DNA from: Gemmatimonadaceae bacterium
GTDB lineage: Bacteria > Gemmatimonadota > Gemmatimonadetes > Gemmatimonadales > Gemmatimonadaceae
Direction: 5' to 3'
DNA: 64,000 bases
Assembly (NCBI GenBank): GCA_036504815.1
Contig: DASXUN010000030.1
Span: 186,001-250,000 of the forward strand
The notes under the pieces were generated by a model, which saw only the letters and a list, made by a program, of their open reading frames with translations, was not told the origin of the DNA and made no database searches. Both the position numbers and the translations under genes were made by a program. This document shows positions 9,101 to 18,756 of the stretch, piece after piece (the first letter of the stretch is position 1; the number at the start of each line of letters is the position of its first letter).

Positions 9101-9408
9101 ACACGAAGCTCGCCGACGCCGAGATGCCGCTGGTCGACCTGCGGCAGACCGGCGGCGGACAGGACGGCGTGCGCTTCGCGGCGGCGCTGCTCGCCAACCT
9201 CGGGTATCTCGCGAACGGCCTGGCCGGCGGCGACTTCCGTCCGACGAACCAGCAGGTGGAGGTGCAGGCGCTGCTGAAGGATCTCGTGCGCACGAACGTC
9301 GGCGCCATCGAGGCGCTGTTGTCCAATGACCTTTCCGCGTTCAACGCGATGCTGAAGGCGAAGAACGTGCCGAACGTGATCAGTGGCAACGCGCCACCGG
9401 TGCCGTGA
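6163..9408 (+). CDS. Secreted sortilin/VPS10-like BNR beta-propeller protein
   Basis: 1081 residues. The ATG at 6163 is chosen because it begins a signal peptide (MSSRHFSLAAAALLSLAAFSFSAGAQ). Residues from about 45 to 760 carry repeated Asp-box/BNR motifs (TTDGGTNW, STDAGETW, TTDGGVSW, SRDGGTTW, SDDGGRQW, TRDGGQSW, SRDTGATW, TTDYGKTW, SFDAGEQW), as in VPS10/sortilin-like ten-bladed propellers usually annotated as glycosyl hydrolase. About 800-930 contains an Ig-like FlgD-type domain (VTWDLRDEP), then a helical tail. No catalytic residues are evident, so a binding or scaffold role on secreted or surface polymers is as likely as hydrolysis. Its stop overlaps the next gene's GTG by 4 bases, implying coupling. 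Confidence 0.88.
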   Translation: MSSRHFSLAAAALLSLAAFSFSAGAQQGKRAPAPAPAAATPSADAWKDLHWRNIGPEGNRFSAAAGIPGDPLTYYVGAASGGIWKTTDGGTNWRPLFDAQPVQSIGSIAVARSDKNVVWVGTGEGKIRSHISVGQGVYKSTDAGETWQLMGLEKTSRIPRMVVHPSDPNTALVCALGHAYGPQPERGVYRTTDGGVSWTRVLFVDENTGCSDLAMDPSNPRVLFAGMWQLEIHTWGRTSGGPGGGLFVSRDGGTTWTRLKGNGLPTKPVGKVAVAIANSNPQRVYALIETGDGLPWNGEPTESGQLWRSDDGGRQWTLISRDRNAMGRAHYYSRMAVATDDEDEAYFLTNGFAKSIDGGRTLTTLPRGLAPGGDHHDIWIDPTNANRMIVAHDQGLSISQNRGKTWYRQRLTNAQIYHVTVDNMIPYNVFGNKQDEPTYRGPSNSRLPSGRIARGQWHAVGGGESGWATPDPVDPNIIWSTASGSGMVGGIVVRFEENRRQFRTVEIWPKQSNGPAAGVKYRFVWDSPLQISPWDHNTIYVGSQHIHRTRDGGQSWQVISPDLTLNDRSKMGSSGGLTPDNIGVEYAGVVYSIAESAKERGLIWAGTNDGLVHVSRDTGATWTNVTANIPSLPVWGSVRSIAPSKYDAATAYLAVDFHQMNNRDPFVYKTTDYGKTWKAITNGLPRDNLSYAKVILEDPVRRGLLYLGTENGIYVSFDAGEQWMPLQADLPHAPVSGIVVQEHFNDLVISTYGRGFYILDDIGPLQQLTPEVTNAASHLFAPRAAYRFRTITAPSSSYDDPTTGEDPAYGVSINYWLKAPAEKAPVITILDAQGRTVRTLRGTNSAGINRVTWDLRDEPSRETRLYTSPRYAPYIAVGPEGRVAPGTSTLSLLVAPGTYTVKLAAGGAEQTRSLEVRKDPNTAGSAADLVEQTRMLEAIRADLNSGASAVTRAEVVRAQLAALRRVATDAEVQRAADALDTKLADAEMPLVDLRQTGGGQDGVRFAAALLANLGYLANGLAGGDFRPTNQQVEVQALLKDLVRTNVGAIEALLSNDLSAFNAMLKAKNVPNVISGNAPPVP

Positions 9409-12400
9409 CGACGGCGCTGGTCCAAGTAGGGCGACAATTTTGGCGTGCCCGCGTCGCCGCGCTCACTGCGGCGGGCGCGGCCGCCGCGACCCTCGCGGTG
9501 ATCTCGGCTATGATGGCCTGCTCACCGCGCGTGGTCGTGGTGCCAACTGGACGCCCGGCACCGGCGACGGTTGCCGCGGCGCCCGCCGACGGACTGCATC
9601 CCGAGTTGACGCTCGTGGATGTCGCTACGCAGGGAGATGGTGACTGGCTGCGCTACCGCATCCCGGCGCTGACCGTCGCCCCCAACGGCAATCTGCTCGC
9701 GTTCTACGACGGGCGGCCGAGCATGCAGGACCTGCCCTCCCCCATCTCGTTGCTCATGCGCCGCTCGACCGATGGCGGGCGCACGTGGCAGGCGCCGCGA
9801 ATCATCCGGTCGGCACCCGCTCCCGCCGGATTCGGCGATCCCTCGGCGCTGGTGGACCGGATGACGGGCCAGGTGTTCGTCTTTCATGCCGCGTCCATCG
9901 ACGCCGGCTTCGGGAGCTCCACGACGGGGAGCGACGACGCCGATCCCAGGGTGCTGCACGCCGACTACGGCGTGTCGAGCGACAACGGCGCCACGTGGAC
10001 CTACCGGCGGATCACCGCCGAGCTGAAGGCAGGCCACGCCGACTGGGCCGGCCTGTTCGCGGCGTCGGGAGAAGCGATTCAGATCCGGCGGGGACGCTAC
10101 GCTGGCCGGCTGATCCAGCAGTACACGGTGCGCATCAAGAACAGCAATTATGCGTTCAGCGCCTACTCCGACGACCACGGTGCGACGTGGCACACGTCCG
10201 AGCCGGTGGGTCCGGGGGCCGACGAGAACAAGACGGTCGAACTGTCGGACGGGCGGATCCTGCTCAATGCGCGTGCCGCACCATTTCGCCTGATCGCCTT
10301 CTCGTCCGACGGCGGCGCCACGTACACGACGCTGGCGGCCGACACCGCGCTTCCCGACCCGGGCAACAACGGGTCGATCATTCGCGCGTTTCCGGATGCC
10401 GACCCGGCGGATCCGCGCGCTCGCATGCTGCTCTTCTCGAACGCTGCCAATCGGCAGGTGCGCCGCGACCTCACCGTGCGGTTAAGCTGCGACAACGGCG
10501 CCACCTGGCCCGTGAGCCGCATGGTCCAGACGGGCGCCGCCGCCTACTCCACGCTCACGCCGTTGCGCGGGCCCGATGGCCGACTCGGCGGTCGGTACGG
10601 CCTTCTCTATGAGCGAGACGGCTACCGTTACATCTCCTTCACGAGTTTCACGCTCGAGTGGCTGGGCGGCGGTTGCGGGGCGACCGCCACCGGTGCGCGC
10701 GAAGCGGCGGCTACGGCAAGCACGTCGACGCAGTCTACCGCATCGCTCGCGCTGCGACCCGTGATCGACGCCATCTACCCGAACGATCCGCCAGGCTTCC
10801 TGGGCGATCGCATTCAGCCGTGGGTCGAGGTGATCAACACCGGCACCGCGTCGCTGACGGACATCGCCATCACGGCCACCAAGGCCAGCGGCACGTGCCG
10901 ATTTCAGTCGCTCGTCCCAGGCGCCACGACGGTCTGCCGCAACAACGCGCCATACCGGATCGTCACGGCGGCGGATCTCGCGGCCGGTTCGTGGGCGCCC
11001 GTCTTTCGCGCCACCGCCCGCGCGGGCGCGGCCATCATCGAGGGGAGCGCGGCGCTGTTTCCGGTGGAGTTGATCGAGCGACGCACCGCGACGCCACGCC
11101 ATGCCACCACGTGGGTACCGACCGGCGTCTTCGAGTCCTCGTCGTTCGTTCGCGTGCCGCGAGTCGGCGCGCCGGGCGAGGCGCTCGCCGATGGCGCGCG
11201 GCTCGACCTGCTGGTGCCGCGCAACTCCCGGACTTCAGCGCAGCTGGTTGTCACGGCACCGGCTGAATTGAATCAATTGCGCGTCGATATCGGACCTCTC
11301 GTCTCGCGGTCGGGCACGAAGCTGCCAGCCACGACCGTCGAAGTCCGCTATCCGGACTACGTCGTCGACCTCGAAGCCGGCGGCCTGGTCGAGGACCCGC
11401 TTCGCGCGATGGCGTCGGTGGATGTCGAGGCCGGACGCAACCAGCCGGTCTGGATCACTGCGCGCGTGCCGGCCGCCGCTCGCCCGGGGATTTATGGCGC
11501 CGATGTCGTGGTGAAGAGCGCGGCGGGAGTCATCGGACGCTACCGCCTGCAGCTTGCAGTGCCGGAGGCGACGATGCGTCGCGTCGCCGACCGGCCGTTC
11601 GTGCTGGATCTCTGGGCGCACCCGGACGCGGTTGCCGATTACCTCCGCCTGAAACCGTGGAGCGACGCCCACTTCGCCGCGCTCGCCCCCTATTGGGCCG
11701 ATCTCGCCGCAACCGGGCAGCGCGTCATCAACGTGGCGATCACGGAGGATCCCTGGCTGGTCGATCATCAGGGGACGATTCGCGCGCAGACCTGGAGTCC
11801 GTACCGCTCGACCGTCGATTGGCATTGGGACGGCGCGCGCTTCGCCTTCAACTTCGACGTATTCGACCGGCTCGTCAGCGATGCGCTCCGGGCCGGCATC
11901 GGCCCCGACATCCATGCATTCGGGCTGCTGCAGTTTCAGGGGCGGGATCGCATTGCGTACACCGACACGCGAACCGGAGAGCGACGGTCGGAGACCGTGG
12001 CGCTGGAATCGCCGCGGTATCGCGAGGCGTGGACGTCGTTTCTCGCGGCCTTCGAACAGCACCTGCAAGAGAAGGGCTGGCTTGAGCGCACGCGCCTGGC
12101 GTTCGACGAACAACCGCTGGCGCGGATGACTGCCGTGTTCGATCTGCTGCGCGCCGCCGGTCCGGCGTGGCCGAATCGCGTTGCGCTCGCGGCCAACTCG
12201 CTCGCCGAGGGCGACATCGCTCAGGTCATCGCCTTCAACTTCGCGTTTCTCGATCGCGTGCCGCAGGCGCTGATCGACCGCCGTCGCGCCGCCGGCCGCC
12301 GTACGCTGTTCTACACGTGGGCCGAGCCCGTCGCACCCAACACGATTACCGGGACGCCGCCGTACAACCTGCGCACGCTTCCCTGGGTGGCGGCGGCGCG

Positions 12401-12725
12401 CCACCTCGACGGCTACCTGCGCTGGAGCTACAACTCGTGGCCCCGTGACGTCTACGAACAGCCGAAGTTCCGCTATGCGCAGGGCGACGAGTATCTGGTG
12501 TATCCGGGTGCCGACGGACCGGTTTCGTCCATTCGGTGGGAACTCTTCCGTGATGGACTGGAGGATGTGGAACTGCTCGATCTGGCCGGGAAACAGACCG
12601 GCGGCAGCGCTCGTGCCGCCGAGGCGCTGGCAGCCGTGAACGCCGTCGGGTCGAGCGCGTCGGCCAGCTGGGCGTCGCTCGTCGCGCACCGCGCGCGCTT
12701 AATCGCGGCGCTCGCGCGGCCCTGA
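9405..12725 (+). CDS. Lipoprotein: exo-sialidase-like propeller fused to a DUF4091-type glycoside domain
   Basis: 1106 residues from GTG 9405, overlapping the preceding stop (GTGA). The N-terminus has a hydrophobic stretch ending in ISAMMACS, a plausible lipobox. Residues about 65-420 look like a GH33-type sialidase propeller: [22 protein letters not shown] (FRIP-like motif with the arginine) and Asp boxes [41 protein letters not shown] middle beta-rich CARDB/NEW3-like region (about 445-700) follows, then a C-terminal DUF4091-like domain (about 740-1080: [40 protein letters not shown]). DUF4091 domains occur next to or within glycoside-degrading proteins. Predicted surface glycan-processing enzyme; sialic acid as the substrate is not established. 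Confidence 0.85.
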   Translation: MTTALVQVGRQFWRARVAALTAAGAAAATLAVISAMMACSPRVVVVPTGRPAPATVAAAPADGLHPELTLVDVATQGDGDWLRYRIPALTVAPNGNLLAFYDGRPSMQDLPSPISLLMRRSTDGGRTWQAPRIIRSAPAPAGFGDPSALVDRMTGQVFVFHAASIDAGFGSSTTGSDDADPRVLHADYGVSSDNGATWTYRRITAELKAGHADWAGLFAASGEAIQIRRGRYAGRLIQQYTVRIKNSNYAFSAYSDDHGATWHTSEPVGPGADENKTVELSDGRILLNARAAPFRLIAFSSDGGATYTTLAADTALPDPGNNGSIIRAFPDADPADPRARMLLFSNAANRQVRRDLTVRLSCDNGATWPVSRMVQTGAAAYSTLTPLRGPDGRLGGRYGLLYERDGYRYISFTSFTLEWLGGGCGATATGAREAAATASTSTQSTASLALRPVIDAIYPNDPPGFLGDRIQPWVEVINTGTASLTDIAITATKASGTCRFQSLVPGATTVCRNNAPYRIVTAADLAAGSWAPVFRATARAGAAIIEGSAALFPVELIERRTATPRHATTWVPTGVFESSSFVRVPRVGAPGEALADGARLDLLVPRNSRTSAQLVVTAPAELNQLRVDIGPLVSRSGTKLPATTVEVRYPDYVVDLEAGGLVEDPLRAMASVDVEAGRNQPVWITARVPAAARPGIYGADVVVKSAAGVIGRYRLQLAVPEATMRRVADRPFVLDLWAHPDAVADYLRLKPWSDAHFAALAPYWADLAATGQRVINVAITEDPWLVDHQGTIRAQTWSPYRSTVDWHWDGARFAFNFDVFDRLVSDALRAGIGPDIHAFGLLQFQGRDRIAYTDTRTGERRSETVALESPRYREAWTSFLAAFEQHLQEKGWLERTRLAFDEQPLARMTAVFDLLRAAGPAWPNRVALAANSLAEGDIAQVIAFNFAFLDRVPQALIDRRRAAGRRTLFYTWAEPVAPNTITGTPPYNLRTLPWVAAARHLDGYLRWSYNSWPRDVYEQPKFRYAQGDEYLVYPGADGPVSSIRWELFRDGLEDVELLDLAGKQTGGSARAAEALAAVNAVGSSASASWASLVAHRARLIAALARP

Positions 12726-12893
12726 GTCCGTTTCGCTGGACTGCTTCGTTTCGCTGACTTCGTCGTGCAGCGCGCGCATCGCCGGCGTGTCGAGGTCGTC
12801 GAACTGCCCGCGCCGCGCCGCCCAAACGAAACCCGCCACCGCCACGAAGACGACGAGCAGGGCCAGCGGAAGAATCAGGTACAACACGCTCAT
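12699..12893 (-). CDS. ccoS: CcoS, small cbb3 oxidase maturation protein
   Basis: 64 residues: one membrane helix ([25 protein letters not shown]) followed by the conserved CcoS stretch [16 protein letters not shown]. CcoS is needed to insert cofactors into cbb3 oxidase. It is the last gene of the leftward cco locus, 32 bases after ccoI. Its last 27 bases overlap, convergently, the 3' end of the sialidase-like gene. Confidence 0.93.
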   Translation of the reverse strand: MSVLYLILPLALLVVFVAVAGFVWAARRGQFDDLDTPAMRALHDEVSETKQSSETDSGPRERRD

Positions 12894-12925
12894 GGGGCCG
12901 GCTCGGTGCGGGGGATGCCGGATGA

Positions 12926-15400
12926 TTAAGCGCGGTCGGCCTCGGCCGCAACGCTCCCGAGGAACGTGCGACTGCGCCAGCTCGTCAGCACGACGCTGAG
13001 CGAACTCATCGGCATCAGCACCGCGGCGATGAGCGGATCGAGGATGCCGAGCAGGGCGAGCGTGGCGCCCAGCAGGTTGTACGCAATGGAGAAGATGATG
13101 TTGTTGCGGATCACGAGCATCGTGCGATGCGCGCCCTCCACCAGTTCCACCAGCGGCCGGAGTCCGGGGCGCGACAGGTAGACATCAGCCGCGCTCATCG
13201 ACGCCTCGGCGCCGCCGTGGACGCCTACGCCCACCGTGGCGGCGGCAATGGCCGCGGCGTCGTTGACGCCATCGCCCACCATGAGGACGGTGCAGCGCGT
13301 GCGCGCCTCTTCCACGCGACGCAGCTTGCCCTCCGGTGAGGCGCCACCGATCGCATCGGCGAGGTCGATGCCCAGGCGCTGCGCCATGTCGCGCACCACC
13401 GCCGGATGGTCACCGCTGAGCAGCGCCACGCGCCAGCCGAGGGCGCGCAGGCGATCGATGGACGCGCGCGCGTCGGCGCGCAGCGGATCGCCAAAGCCGG
13501 CCCGCGCCACGACGGTGCCGTCCACCGCCACCCAGACGGGCGTCAGCCCTTCCTCGGCGAACGCGTCGATGCGGACTTCGGGAGCGTCGGCGGGACCGCC
13601 GATGCGGTGCGCCACGAACGTCGGTGCGCCGACCACCACACGATGACCCGAAACCGTGCCCTCGATGCCGCCGCCAGCAGTTTGCGTGACGTCCTGCGCC
13701 TCGAGCAATTCCAGCACCGGCCAGGCTTGCTGCACGGCGATGGCGATCGGATGGCTGCTTTCGCGCTCCAGCGCGGCCACCAGCGGCTTCGCGCTCTCCG
13801 CCCCTTCCCATCGCACCAGGCGCACCCGTCCTTCGGTGACGGTCCCGGTCTTGTCGAGCAGGATCAGCCCGGGATGGTTCAGCGCCTCGATGGCATCGCC
13901 GCCCTTGATGAGGATGCCCGCGCTCGCCGCGCGGCCGATGCCGACGGTGATGGCGAGCGGCGTGGCGAGCCCCAGCGCACAGGGGCAGGTGACGACCAGC
14001 AGCGCGATGGCGTTGTCAAGCGCGCGCGCCGGGTCGGTTTGCATGCCGTACACGTAGGTCACCGCGGCGACGACGAGCACGGCCGCGACGAACCATCCGG
14101 CAATGCGATTGGCCAGCTGCACCACCGGCGCGCGGCGGCGCGCGCTCTCCTCCATGCGGCGCAGCAGCGCGCCGAGGCGGCTCATCTCGCCCGCCTGCGT
14201 CACCTTCACCAGCAGGCGGCCGGTGAGGTTGACGGTGCCCGCGTAGACGCGCGTGCCGACGTCCACCGGCTCCGGACGCGGCTCGCCGGTCAAAAGTGAA
14301 CAGTCCGCGGCGGAGCGCCCGTCGGTGACGTCGCCGTCGGCGGCGAACGTCTCCCCGGCGCGCACGCTCATCACCATCCCCGGCAGCAGCGCCTCGACCG
14401 GCACGCGGTGCTCGCCCTGCTCATCGACGACGCGCGCCGCGTTCGGCGCGAGCGACCCGAGCAGCTCTGCCGCATCGGCCGCGGCGCGCTGTCCGCGGTT
14501 CTGCAGGAAGCGGCCGCTCAGCAGCAGGAAGACGAGCGTGCCGACCGCGTCGAAGTAGATGGGACCGCTGCCGTTGATCGTGTTCACCGCGCCGCGCGTG
14601 AAGCCGGCGAGCAGGGCGATGGCGATGGGCAGGTCAATGTGCAGGCGGCGCGTGCGCAGCGCGGCGAGCGCGCCCTGGAAGAAGAGCCAGCCGGGTCCGA
14701 AGAGCGACGGAATGGTCAGCGCCAGCGAGATGATGCGGAAATAGCGCTCGTACTCGGCTTCCATGCCGCTGAACCAGCCGCTGTACTGCGCGAGCGCGAG
14801 CAGCATGATGTTGCCGGCGAGCGCGCCCGCGATGCCGATGCGCGTGAGCATCGCGCGGTCTTCCTTGCGGCGCATCTCCTCGGCGGCGACGCCGCGATAC
14901 GGATGCGGCGGATATCCCAGCACGTCGAGCTGCTGCGCAATGGCGGCGAGCGAGACAGCCGTGGGATCCCACTCGACATGCGCACGGGCCCGCCGGATGT
15001 CGAGTTCGGCACGGACGACGCCCGACAGCAGCAGCGGCACGCGTTCCACCAGCCAGACGCACGACGAGCAGTGCACGCCCTCGAGGTAGAGCTCCGTGCT
15101 GCAGAGGCCGCCGCGCAGCCGCTTCACGTAGAGCGACTGGAATGCCTCGTGGTCGAACTCCTCGTACTGCTTGCCCGTGGGCCGGACGGGTGCGTCGCGC
15201 TTCTCGCCGAACGCGTAGTACTGGCCCAGGCCGTGTTCGTGGAGGATGGCGTACGCCGTGCGGCACCCCGTGCAGCAGAACTGGCGTTCGGCACCGGTCT
15301 CGATCAGCCCCGCCGGGACATCGAGTCCGCAGTGGGCGCAGCTGATGAGTGCGGGTGCGGGAGCGCCGGCGCCGGCCTGCGCGTCAGGGACGGTGCTCAT
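12926..15400 (-). CDS. ccoI: CcoI/FixI-type copper P1B-ATPase for cbb3 assembly
   Basis: 824 residues from the ATG at 15400 (MSTVPDAQ). The N-terminus holds a CAHC/CCTGC Cys-rich module (about 20-46) and a heavy-metal-associated domain with GVHCSSC. The ATPase core has [11 protein letters not shown] in the transport helix, the phosphorylation site DKTGTVTEG, the SSHPIAIAV (HP) motif and [12 protein letters not shown]. These features match copper-exporting FixI/CcoI pumps that supply copper to the oxidase. The start overlaps the preceding TauE/SafE-like gene's stop by 17 bases, and the neighbours are all cbb3 assembly genes. Confidence 0.95.
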   Translation of the reverse strand: MSTVPDAQAGAGAPAPALISCAHCGLDVPAGLIETGAERQFCCTGCRTAYAILHEHGLGQYYAFGEKRDAPVRPTGKQYEEFDHEAFQSLYVKRLRGGLCSTELYLEGVHCSSCVWLVERVPLLLSGVVRAELDIRRARAHVEWDPTAVSLAAIAQQLDVLGYPPHPYRGVAAEEMRRKEDRAMLTRIGIAGALAGNIMLLALAQYSGWFSGMEAEYERYFRIISLALTIPSLFGPGWLFFQGALAALRTRRLHIDLPIAIALLAGFTRGAVNTINGSGPIYFDAVGTLVFLLLSGRFLQNRGQRAAADAAELLGSLAPNAARVVDEQGEHRVPVEALLPGMVMSVRAGETFAADGDVTDGRSAADCSLLTGEPRPEPVDVGTRVYAGTVNLTGRLLVKVTQAGEMSRLGALLRRMEESARRRAPVVQLANRIAGWFVAAVLVVAAVTYVYGMQTDPARALDNAIALLVVTCPCALGLATPLAITVGIGRAASAGILIKGGDAIEALNHPGLILLDKTGTVTEGRVRLVRWEGAESAKPLVAALERESSHPIAIAVQQAWPVLELLEAQDVTQTAGGGIEGTVSGHRVVVGAPTFVAHRIGGPADAPEVRIDAFAEEGLTPVWVAVDGTVVARAGFGDPLRADARASIDRLRALGWRVALLSGDHPAVVRDMAQRLGIDLADAIGGASPEGKLRRVEEARTRCTVLMVGDGVNDAAAIAAATVGVGVHGGAEASMSAADVYLSRPGLRPLVELVEGAHRTMLVIRNNIIFSIAYNLLGATLALLGILDPLIAAVLMPMSSLSVVLTSWRSRTFLGSVAAEADRA

Positions 15401-16154
15401 GCGGGCGCTGAGCGGTGTCGGGAGTGACGGCGGGTGCCGGTTGTGCCAGCGATGCCGGCACCATCCGGCGCGCGTGCATTGCGACCCTGGCCGGATCCCT
15501 CTGGATGCCGCCGCCGAGCGAGTAGAGCCCGATGGCCACGAGGACCATCGCGCTGAAGACCGGCAGCCGATCGCGCAGCGGGCCCGCGAGGCGACGAAGC
15601 CCGACACCGATGGCGAGCATCATCGGGAGCGTACCGATCCAGAAGGCCGTCATCACGAGCACCGCGTCACGCACCGTGCCCGTCGCCGCGGCGGTGATCA
15701 CGAACGCGTAGAGCCAGCCACAGGGCAGCAGCGTGGTGAGCAATCCGACGGTCAGTGCTCGGGCGGTCGGCGCGAGCTCGCGCACGTCGCGCAAGCGCGC
15801 CGCCATCCACCGCTGCGCGCCGGCGAGCGGCGCCGGCGTCGGCACCTTCACGCCGCGGATGACCAGCAGCTGCACGACACCCCACGTGATCATCAGGATG
15901 CCGGCCAGCGTGGCGGCCGCGCGCGAGACGCCAACGCCAAGGCCCACCTGCTGGACGCCGGCCCCCACCGCGCCAGCGATGGCGCCGAGCAGCAAGTACG
16001 AGACGAGCCGGCCGCCGTTGTACGCGAGGTGCCCCCACGCGCTGGCGCGCGCATCGGCGCCGGCGTAGAAGCAGACGAAGGGCGTGCACATCCCGGCGCA
16101 GTGCACGGAACCGAGCAGGCTCGCGACGAGGACCGCGCCGACCAGCGTGATCAT
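15384..16154 (-). CDS. TauE/SafE-like (cytochrome biogenesis-type) membrane protein in the cco locus
   Basis: 256 residues with about six membrane helices: ITLVGAVLVASLLGSVHCAGMC (a GSxHCxGMC motif), LLLGAIAGAVGAGVQQVGLG, LAGILMITWGVVQLLVI, LLTTLLPCGWLYAFVITAAA and later helices. The HCxGMC and LPCGWLY motifs belong to the membrane family often annotated as sulfite exporter TauE/SafE or DsbD-like and are recurrent in ccoGHIS clusters. A role in copper or thiol handling during cbb3 assembly is inferred. Coupled on both sides: ATGA overlap with ccoH (16151-16154) and a 17-base overlap with ccoI. Confidence 0.85.
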   Translation of the reverse strand: MITLVGAVLVASLLGSVHCAGMCTPFVCFYAGADARASAWGHLAYNGGRLVSYLLLGAIAGAVGAGVQQVGLGVGVSRAAATLAGILMITWGVVQLLVIRGVKVPTPAPLAGAQRWMAARLRDVRELAPTARALTVGLLTTLLPCGWLYAFVITAAATGTVRDAVLVMTAFWIGTLPMMLAIGVGLRRLAGPLRDRLPVFSAMVLVAIGLYSLGGGIQRDPARVAMHARRMVPASLAQPAPAVTPDTAQRPHEHRP

Positions 16155-16630
16155 TGGCGTTCGGTCCCGAGGTCGAGCCGCTGCGACGCCACAAACCGAT
16201 CGCCGCCGCGCACGACTTCGACATCGAAGTTCCACAGCCCGCCGCGGCGCACCGGCAGGGCGGCGACATACCGGTCGCCGGCCTCGATGGCCGTCGTGGT
16301 GAGCACGGCGTTGCTGCGGGCCACGGCATGCGCCGCGATGCGGACAATCGCGCCGCGCACCGGCTGGCCGGCGGTGTCCACCAGGGTCGCCGAGATCCTG
16401 GCGTCCGTCGCCGACGTGCGCACGGCGTCGAGCGTCACGCGCCAACCCAGCCGTTCACTGCGCCGTCGCAGCGCCTGGTCGGCGTCGAAGCGCACTGCCT
16501 TCTGGTAGTAATCGCTCTCGATGTGCACCGAGGGATCGTCGTTGGCGCGCACGGCGATGTAGATGTTGCCGAGGATGGTGAGCGCCAGCACCGTGGCGAC
16601 GCCGATGGGCCACTGCATCCCGTTCTTCAC
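16151..16630 (-). CDS. ccoH: CcoH/FixH family cbb3 assembly protein
   Basis: 159 residues: one N-terminal helix (WPIGVATVLALTILGNIYIAV), the FixH hallmark NDDPSVHIESDYYQKAVRFDADQALRRRSERLGWRV, and a periplasmic beta-sandwich. CcoH/FixH stabilises cbb3 assembly intermediates. It overlaps ccoG upstream and the TauE/SafE-like gene downstream by ATGA junctions, so all three are translationally coupled. Confidence 0.92.
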   Translation of the reverse strand: MKNGMQWPIGVATVLALTILGNIYIAVRANDDPSVHIESDYYQKAVRFDADQALRRRSERLGWRVTLDAVRTSATDARISATLVDTAGQPVRGAIVRIAAHAVARSNAVLTTTAIEAGDRYVAALPVRRGGLWNFDVEVVRGGDRFVASQRLDLGTERQ

Positions 16631-18048
16631 TGGCGGTGCGCCCCGGAACGCTCCCTGTCGTCATGGTCCTGTTCGCGCATCGGACCCGCGAGCCGGTACT
16701 GGAACGTCCCGGCGTACTGCCCGCCGTCGCTGACGCGCACGGTGACCGTGCGAATGCCCTCGTCGAACGCGTCGGCCGGCAGCGTCACGAAGACGGGCAT
16801 CGTCTCGGTGCGGCCGGGCTGCACGGGAAGCGGGCTCAGCGGGGCGATCACCTGCATCCGCTCGGCGCCGGTCACTTCGACCGCGTAGGCGTGCGCCACG
16901 CCGGTCCGGTTGGCGACGCGCACGCGCAGCTGGTTCACGATGCGGCCGTCCTGCTCCACTTCGAACGGCGCGCCCGCCGGGCCGAGCAGCGTGATGTCGG
17001 CGGCGTCCTTGTGCGTCAGCTGATACACGAACGCGCCGAAGACGAGGGCAAACGCGACGGGGTACAGCACCGTGCGCGTGCGCAGGAAGTGCTTGCCGTT
17101 GCCGGCCAGCGCCGCCCGCGAGGAGTAGCGAATCAGCCCGTCCGGCCGGCCGACCTTGCGCATGACGGCGTCGCAGGCGTCCATGCACTGGGTGCAGTGG
17201 ATGCACTCCATCTGCAGGCCGTTGCGAATGTCGATGCCGGTGGGGCAGGTCGTGACGCACGCCTGGCAGTCCACGCAATCGCCCTTGCCGGTGCGGTCCT
17301 TGCCCTTGCCGCGCGGTTCGCCGCGGTTGTAGTCGTACGCGACGATCAGCGAGTCGTTGTCGAGCAGCGCCGACTGCCAGCGGCCGTACGGACAGGCCAC
17401 CATGCACGTCTGCTCGCGGAAGTACACGAAGTCGAGCATCATCGCGATCGTCGTCATCGTGACGATGGTGAAGCCGACGGGATGGTCCTTGGGGCTGCCG
17501 AAGACCCAGTGCACCACCTGCTCCCAGCCCACGAAATACGCCAGGAACGTGTGCGCGAGGAACGAGCTGATCACCAGGTAGGCGGCGTGCTTGGCGAATC
17601 GCCGCGGATGGAACTTGCCGCGGTCGTTGTCGATAAGGGTCGAGCCGCGCGCGCCGCCCTCGAAGAACCGCTCGAGCGGGCGGTACACGAACTCCATGTA
17701 GACCGTCTGCGGGCAGGCCCAGCCGCACCAGACGCGCCCGGCCAGCGCCGACGCGAGAAAGATGCCGATGACGATGCTGATGGCGAGGAGCATCAGCAGC
17801 AGCGTGTCGGTCGGCAGGAACGTGGCGCCGAAGAAGGTGAACTCGCGGCGCTGCAAATCGAGCAGCATCGACGGCTTCCCGTTCATGTAGACGTGGGGAA
17901 TGGCGATGTAGACGACGATCAGCAGCCACGCGACGACAATGCGGCGGGAGAACCAGGCGCCGGGCGACGGCTTGGGACGCAGCCAGCGGCGCGTGCCGTC
18001 TTCATTCAGGGTCGGGAGCACACGACCCGGAGCAACCGGGGCAACCAT
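16627..18048 (-). CDS. ccoG: CcoG/RdxA-type polyferredoxin, cbb3 assembly (copper reductase)
   Basis: 473 residues. Membrane helices flank the conserved GRVWCGWACPQTVYMEFVYRPLER motif; two 4Fe-4S clusters are given by CVDCQACVTTCPTGIDIR and CIHCTQCMDACDAVM; the C-terminal region (about 360-470) is the Ig-like FixG/CcoG accessory domain. CcoG is known to reduce Cu(II) for cbb3 biogenesis. It starts the ccoGH-(TauE/SafE)-I-S assembly block, separated from ccoP by an 80-base gap with a hairpin. Confidence 0.95.
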   Translation of the reverse strand: MVAPVAPGRVLPTLNEDGTRRWLRPKPSPGAWFSRRIVVAWLLIVVYIAIPHVYMNGKPSMLLDLQRREFTFFGATFLPTDTLLLMLLAISIVIGIFLASALAGRVWCGWACPQTVYMEFVYRPLERFFEGGARGSTLIDNDRGKFHPRRFAKHAAYLVISSFLAHTFLAYFVGWEQVVHWVFGSPKDHPVGFTIVTMTTIAMMLDFVYFREQTCMVACPYGRWQSALLDNDSLIVAYDYNRGEPRGKGKDRTGKGDCVDCQACVTTCPTGIDIRNGLQMECIHCTQCMDACDAVMRKVGRPDGLIRYSSRAALAGNGKHFLRTRTVLYPVAFALVFGAFVYQLTHKDAADITLLGPAGAPFEVEQDGRIVNQLRVRVANRTGVAHAYAVEVTGAERMQVIAPLSPLPVQPGRTETMPVFVTLPADAFDEGIRTVTVRVSDGGQYAGTFQYRLAGPMREQDHDDRERSGAHRQ

Positions 18049-18084
18049 AATCGGGAGACTCTGCGTGAAGCTGGGGGGCGAGCG

Positions 18085-18122
18085 GGAACGAAGGAGCGCG
18101 GACGATCCGCGCCCCTCGTTCC
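18085..18122 (-). terminator. Hairpin between ccoP and ccoG
   Basis: Outer arms GGAACGA / TCGTTCC and inner arms GCGCGGA / TCCGCGC with a CGA loop, separated by a small internal loop. It lies 7 bases past the ccoP stop in the transcription direction. It has no clear U-tract, so it may be a partial terminator or an mRNA-processing/stabilising structure between the structural (NO-Q-P) and assembly (G-H-I-S) genes. Confidence 0.55.
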
Positions 18123-18128
18123 GGGGGA

Positions 18129-18731
18129 CTACGGCGCCTTCGGCGCCGCCGCAGCCGGCGCCGCTGCGGAATCGGACGGATACTTGGTGCCCTGCGGTTC
18201 CTTGGGGTTGGCGGGGTTGGTGCCGTGCAGCGTCTGCACGTACGCCACCGCGCCTTCAATCTGGTCGGGTTTCAGCACCTTGCCCCAGTTCGGCATGCCC
18301 TTGGCGAGCACGCCCTCGTTCACCGTCTTGTAGATGTCGGTCGGCTTGCCGCCGTGAATCCAGAAATCGTCGGTGAGGTTGGGGCCGATCATGCCGCCGC
18401 CATCCGGGCGGTGGCAGGCGGCGCAGTAGCTCGTGAACACCACCTTGCCGGCTTCCACCTTGGCCGGATCCTTGGCGAACGCGAGGAGCTGCTCGTCGGT
18501 GTAGGTGCCGCCCGTCTTCGGGTGCGCGGCGTTGAATGCCGCCATCTGCTCCTCGTACGACTTCACCTTGCCCGGCCCGACGCCAATGCCCATCGGGTCC
18601 CACAGGTAGATCGGCACGACGAGGATGGTCGCGTAGAAGATCCACTTCCACCACGTGGGGAGCGGGTTGTCGAACTCCTGGATGCCGTCGTAGGCGTGCT
18701 CGAGCAGCTTGTCGTTGTCGTTGTCAGCCAT
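18129..18731 (-). CDS. ccoP: CcoP-type cytochrome c subunit of cbb3 oxidase, single heme-binding motif
   Basis: 200 residues. It begins with the CcoP N-terminus (KLLEHAYDGIQEFDNPLPTWWKWIFYATILVVPIYL, one membrane helix) and has one c-type heme domain: SYCAACHRPDGGGMIGPNLTDDFWIHGG with the distal methionine likely in GMPNWG. Classical proteobacterial CcoP is near 300 residues with two CXXCH motifs; only one is present here and the protein is correspondingly shorter. The tail is Ala/Pro-rich. It follows ccoQ by about 25 bases. ATG 18731 was chosen because it begins the conserved CcoP N-terminus. Confidence 0.92.
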   Translation of the reverse strand: MADNDNDKLLEHAYDGIQEFDNPLPTWWKWIFYATILVVPIYLWDPMGIGVGPGKVKSYEEQMAAFNAAHPKTGGTYTDEQLLAFAKDPAKVEAGKVVFTSYCAACHRPDGGGMIGPNLTDDFWIHGGKPTDIYKTVNEGVLAKGMPNWGKVLKPDQIEGAVAYVQTLHGTNPANPKEPQGTKYPSDSAAAPAAAAPKAP

Positions 18732-18756
18732 ATGCGCTCCGGTGCGCGGCGCGAGG

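Noticed and set aside
10482-11102. Minus-strand open frame inside the sialidase-like gene
   Set aside because: Antisense shadow with biased composition and no motif.
15384-16154. True sulfite exporter
   Set aside because: The HCxGMC and LPCGW motifs and position between ccoH and ccoI argue for an oxidase-assembly role; the sulfite name is only the family label.
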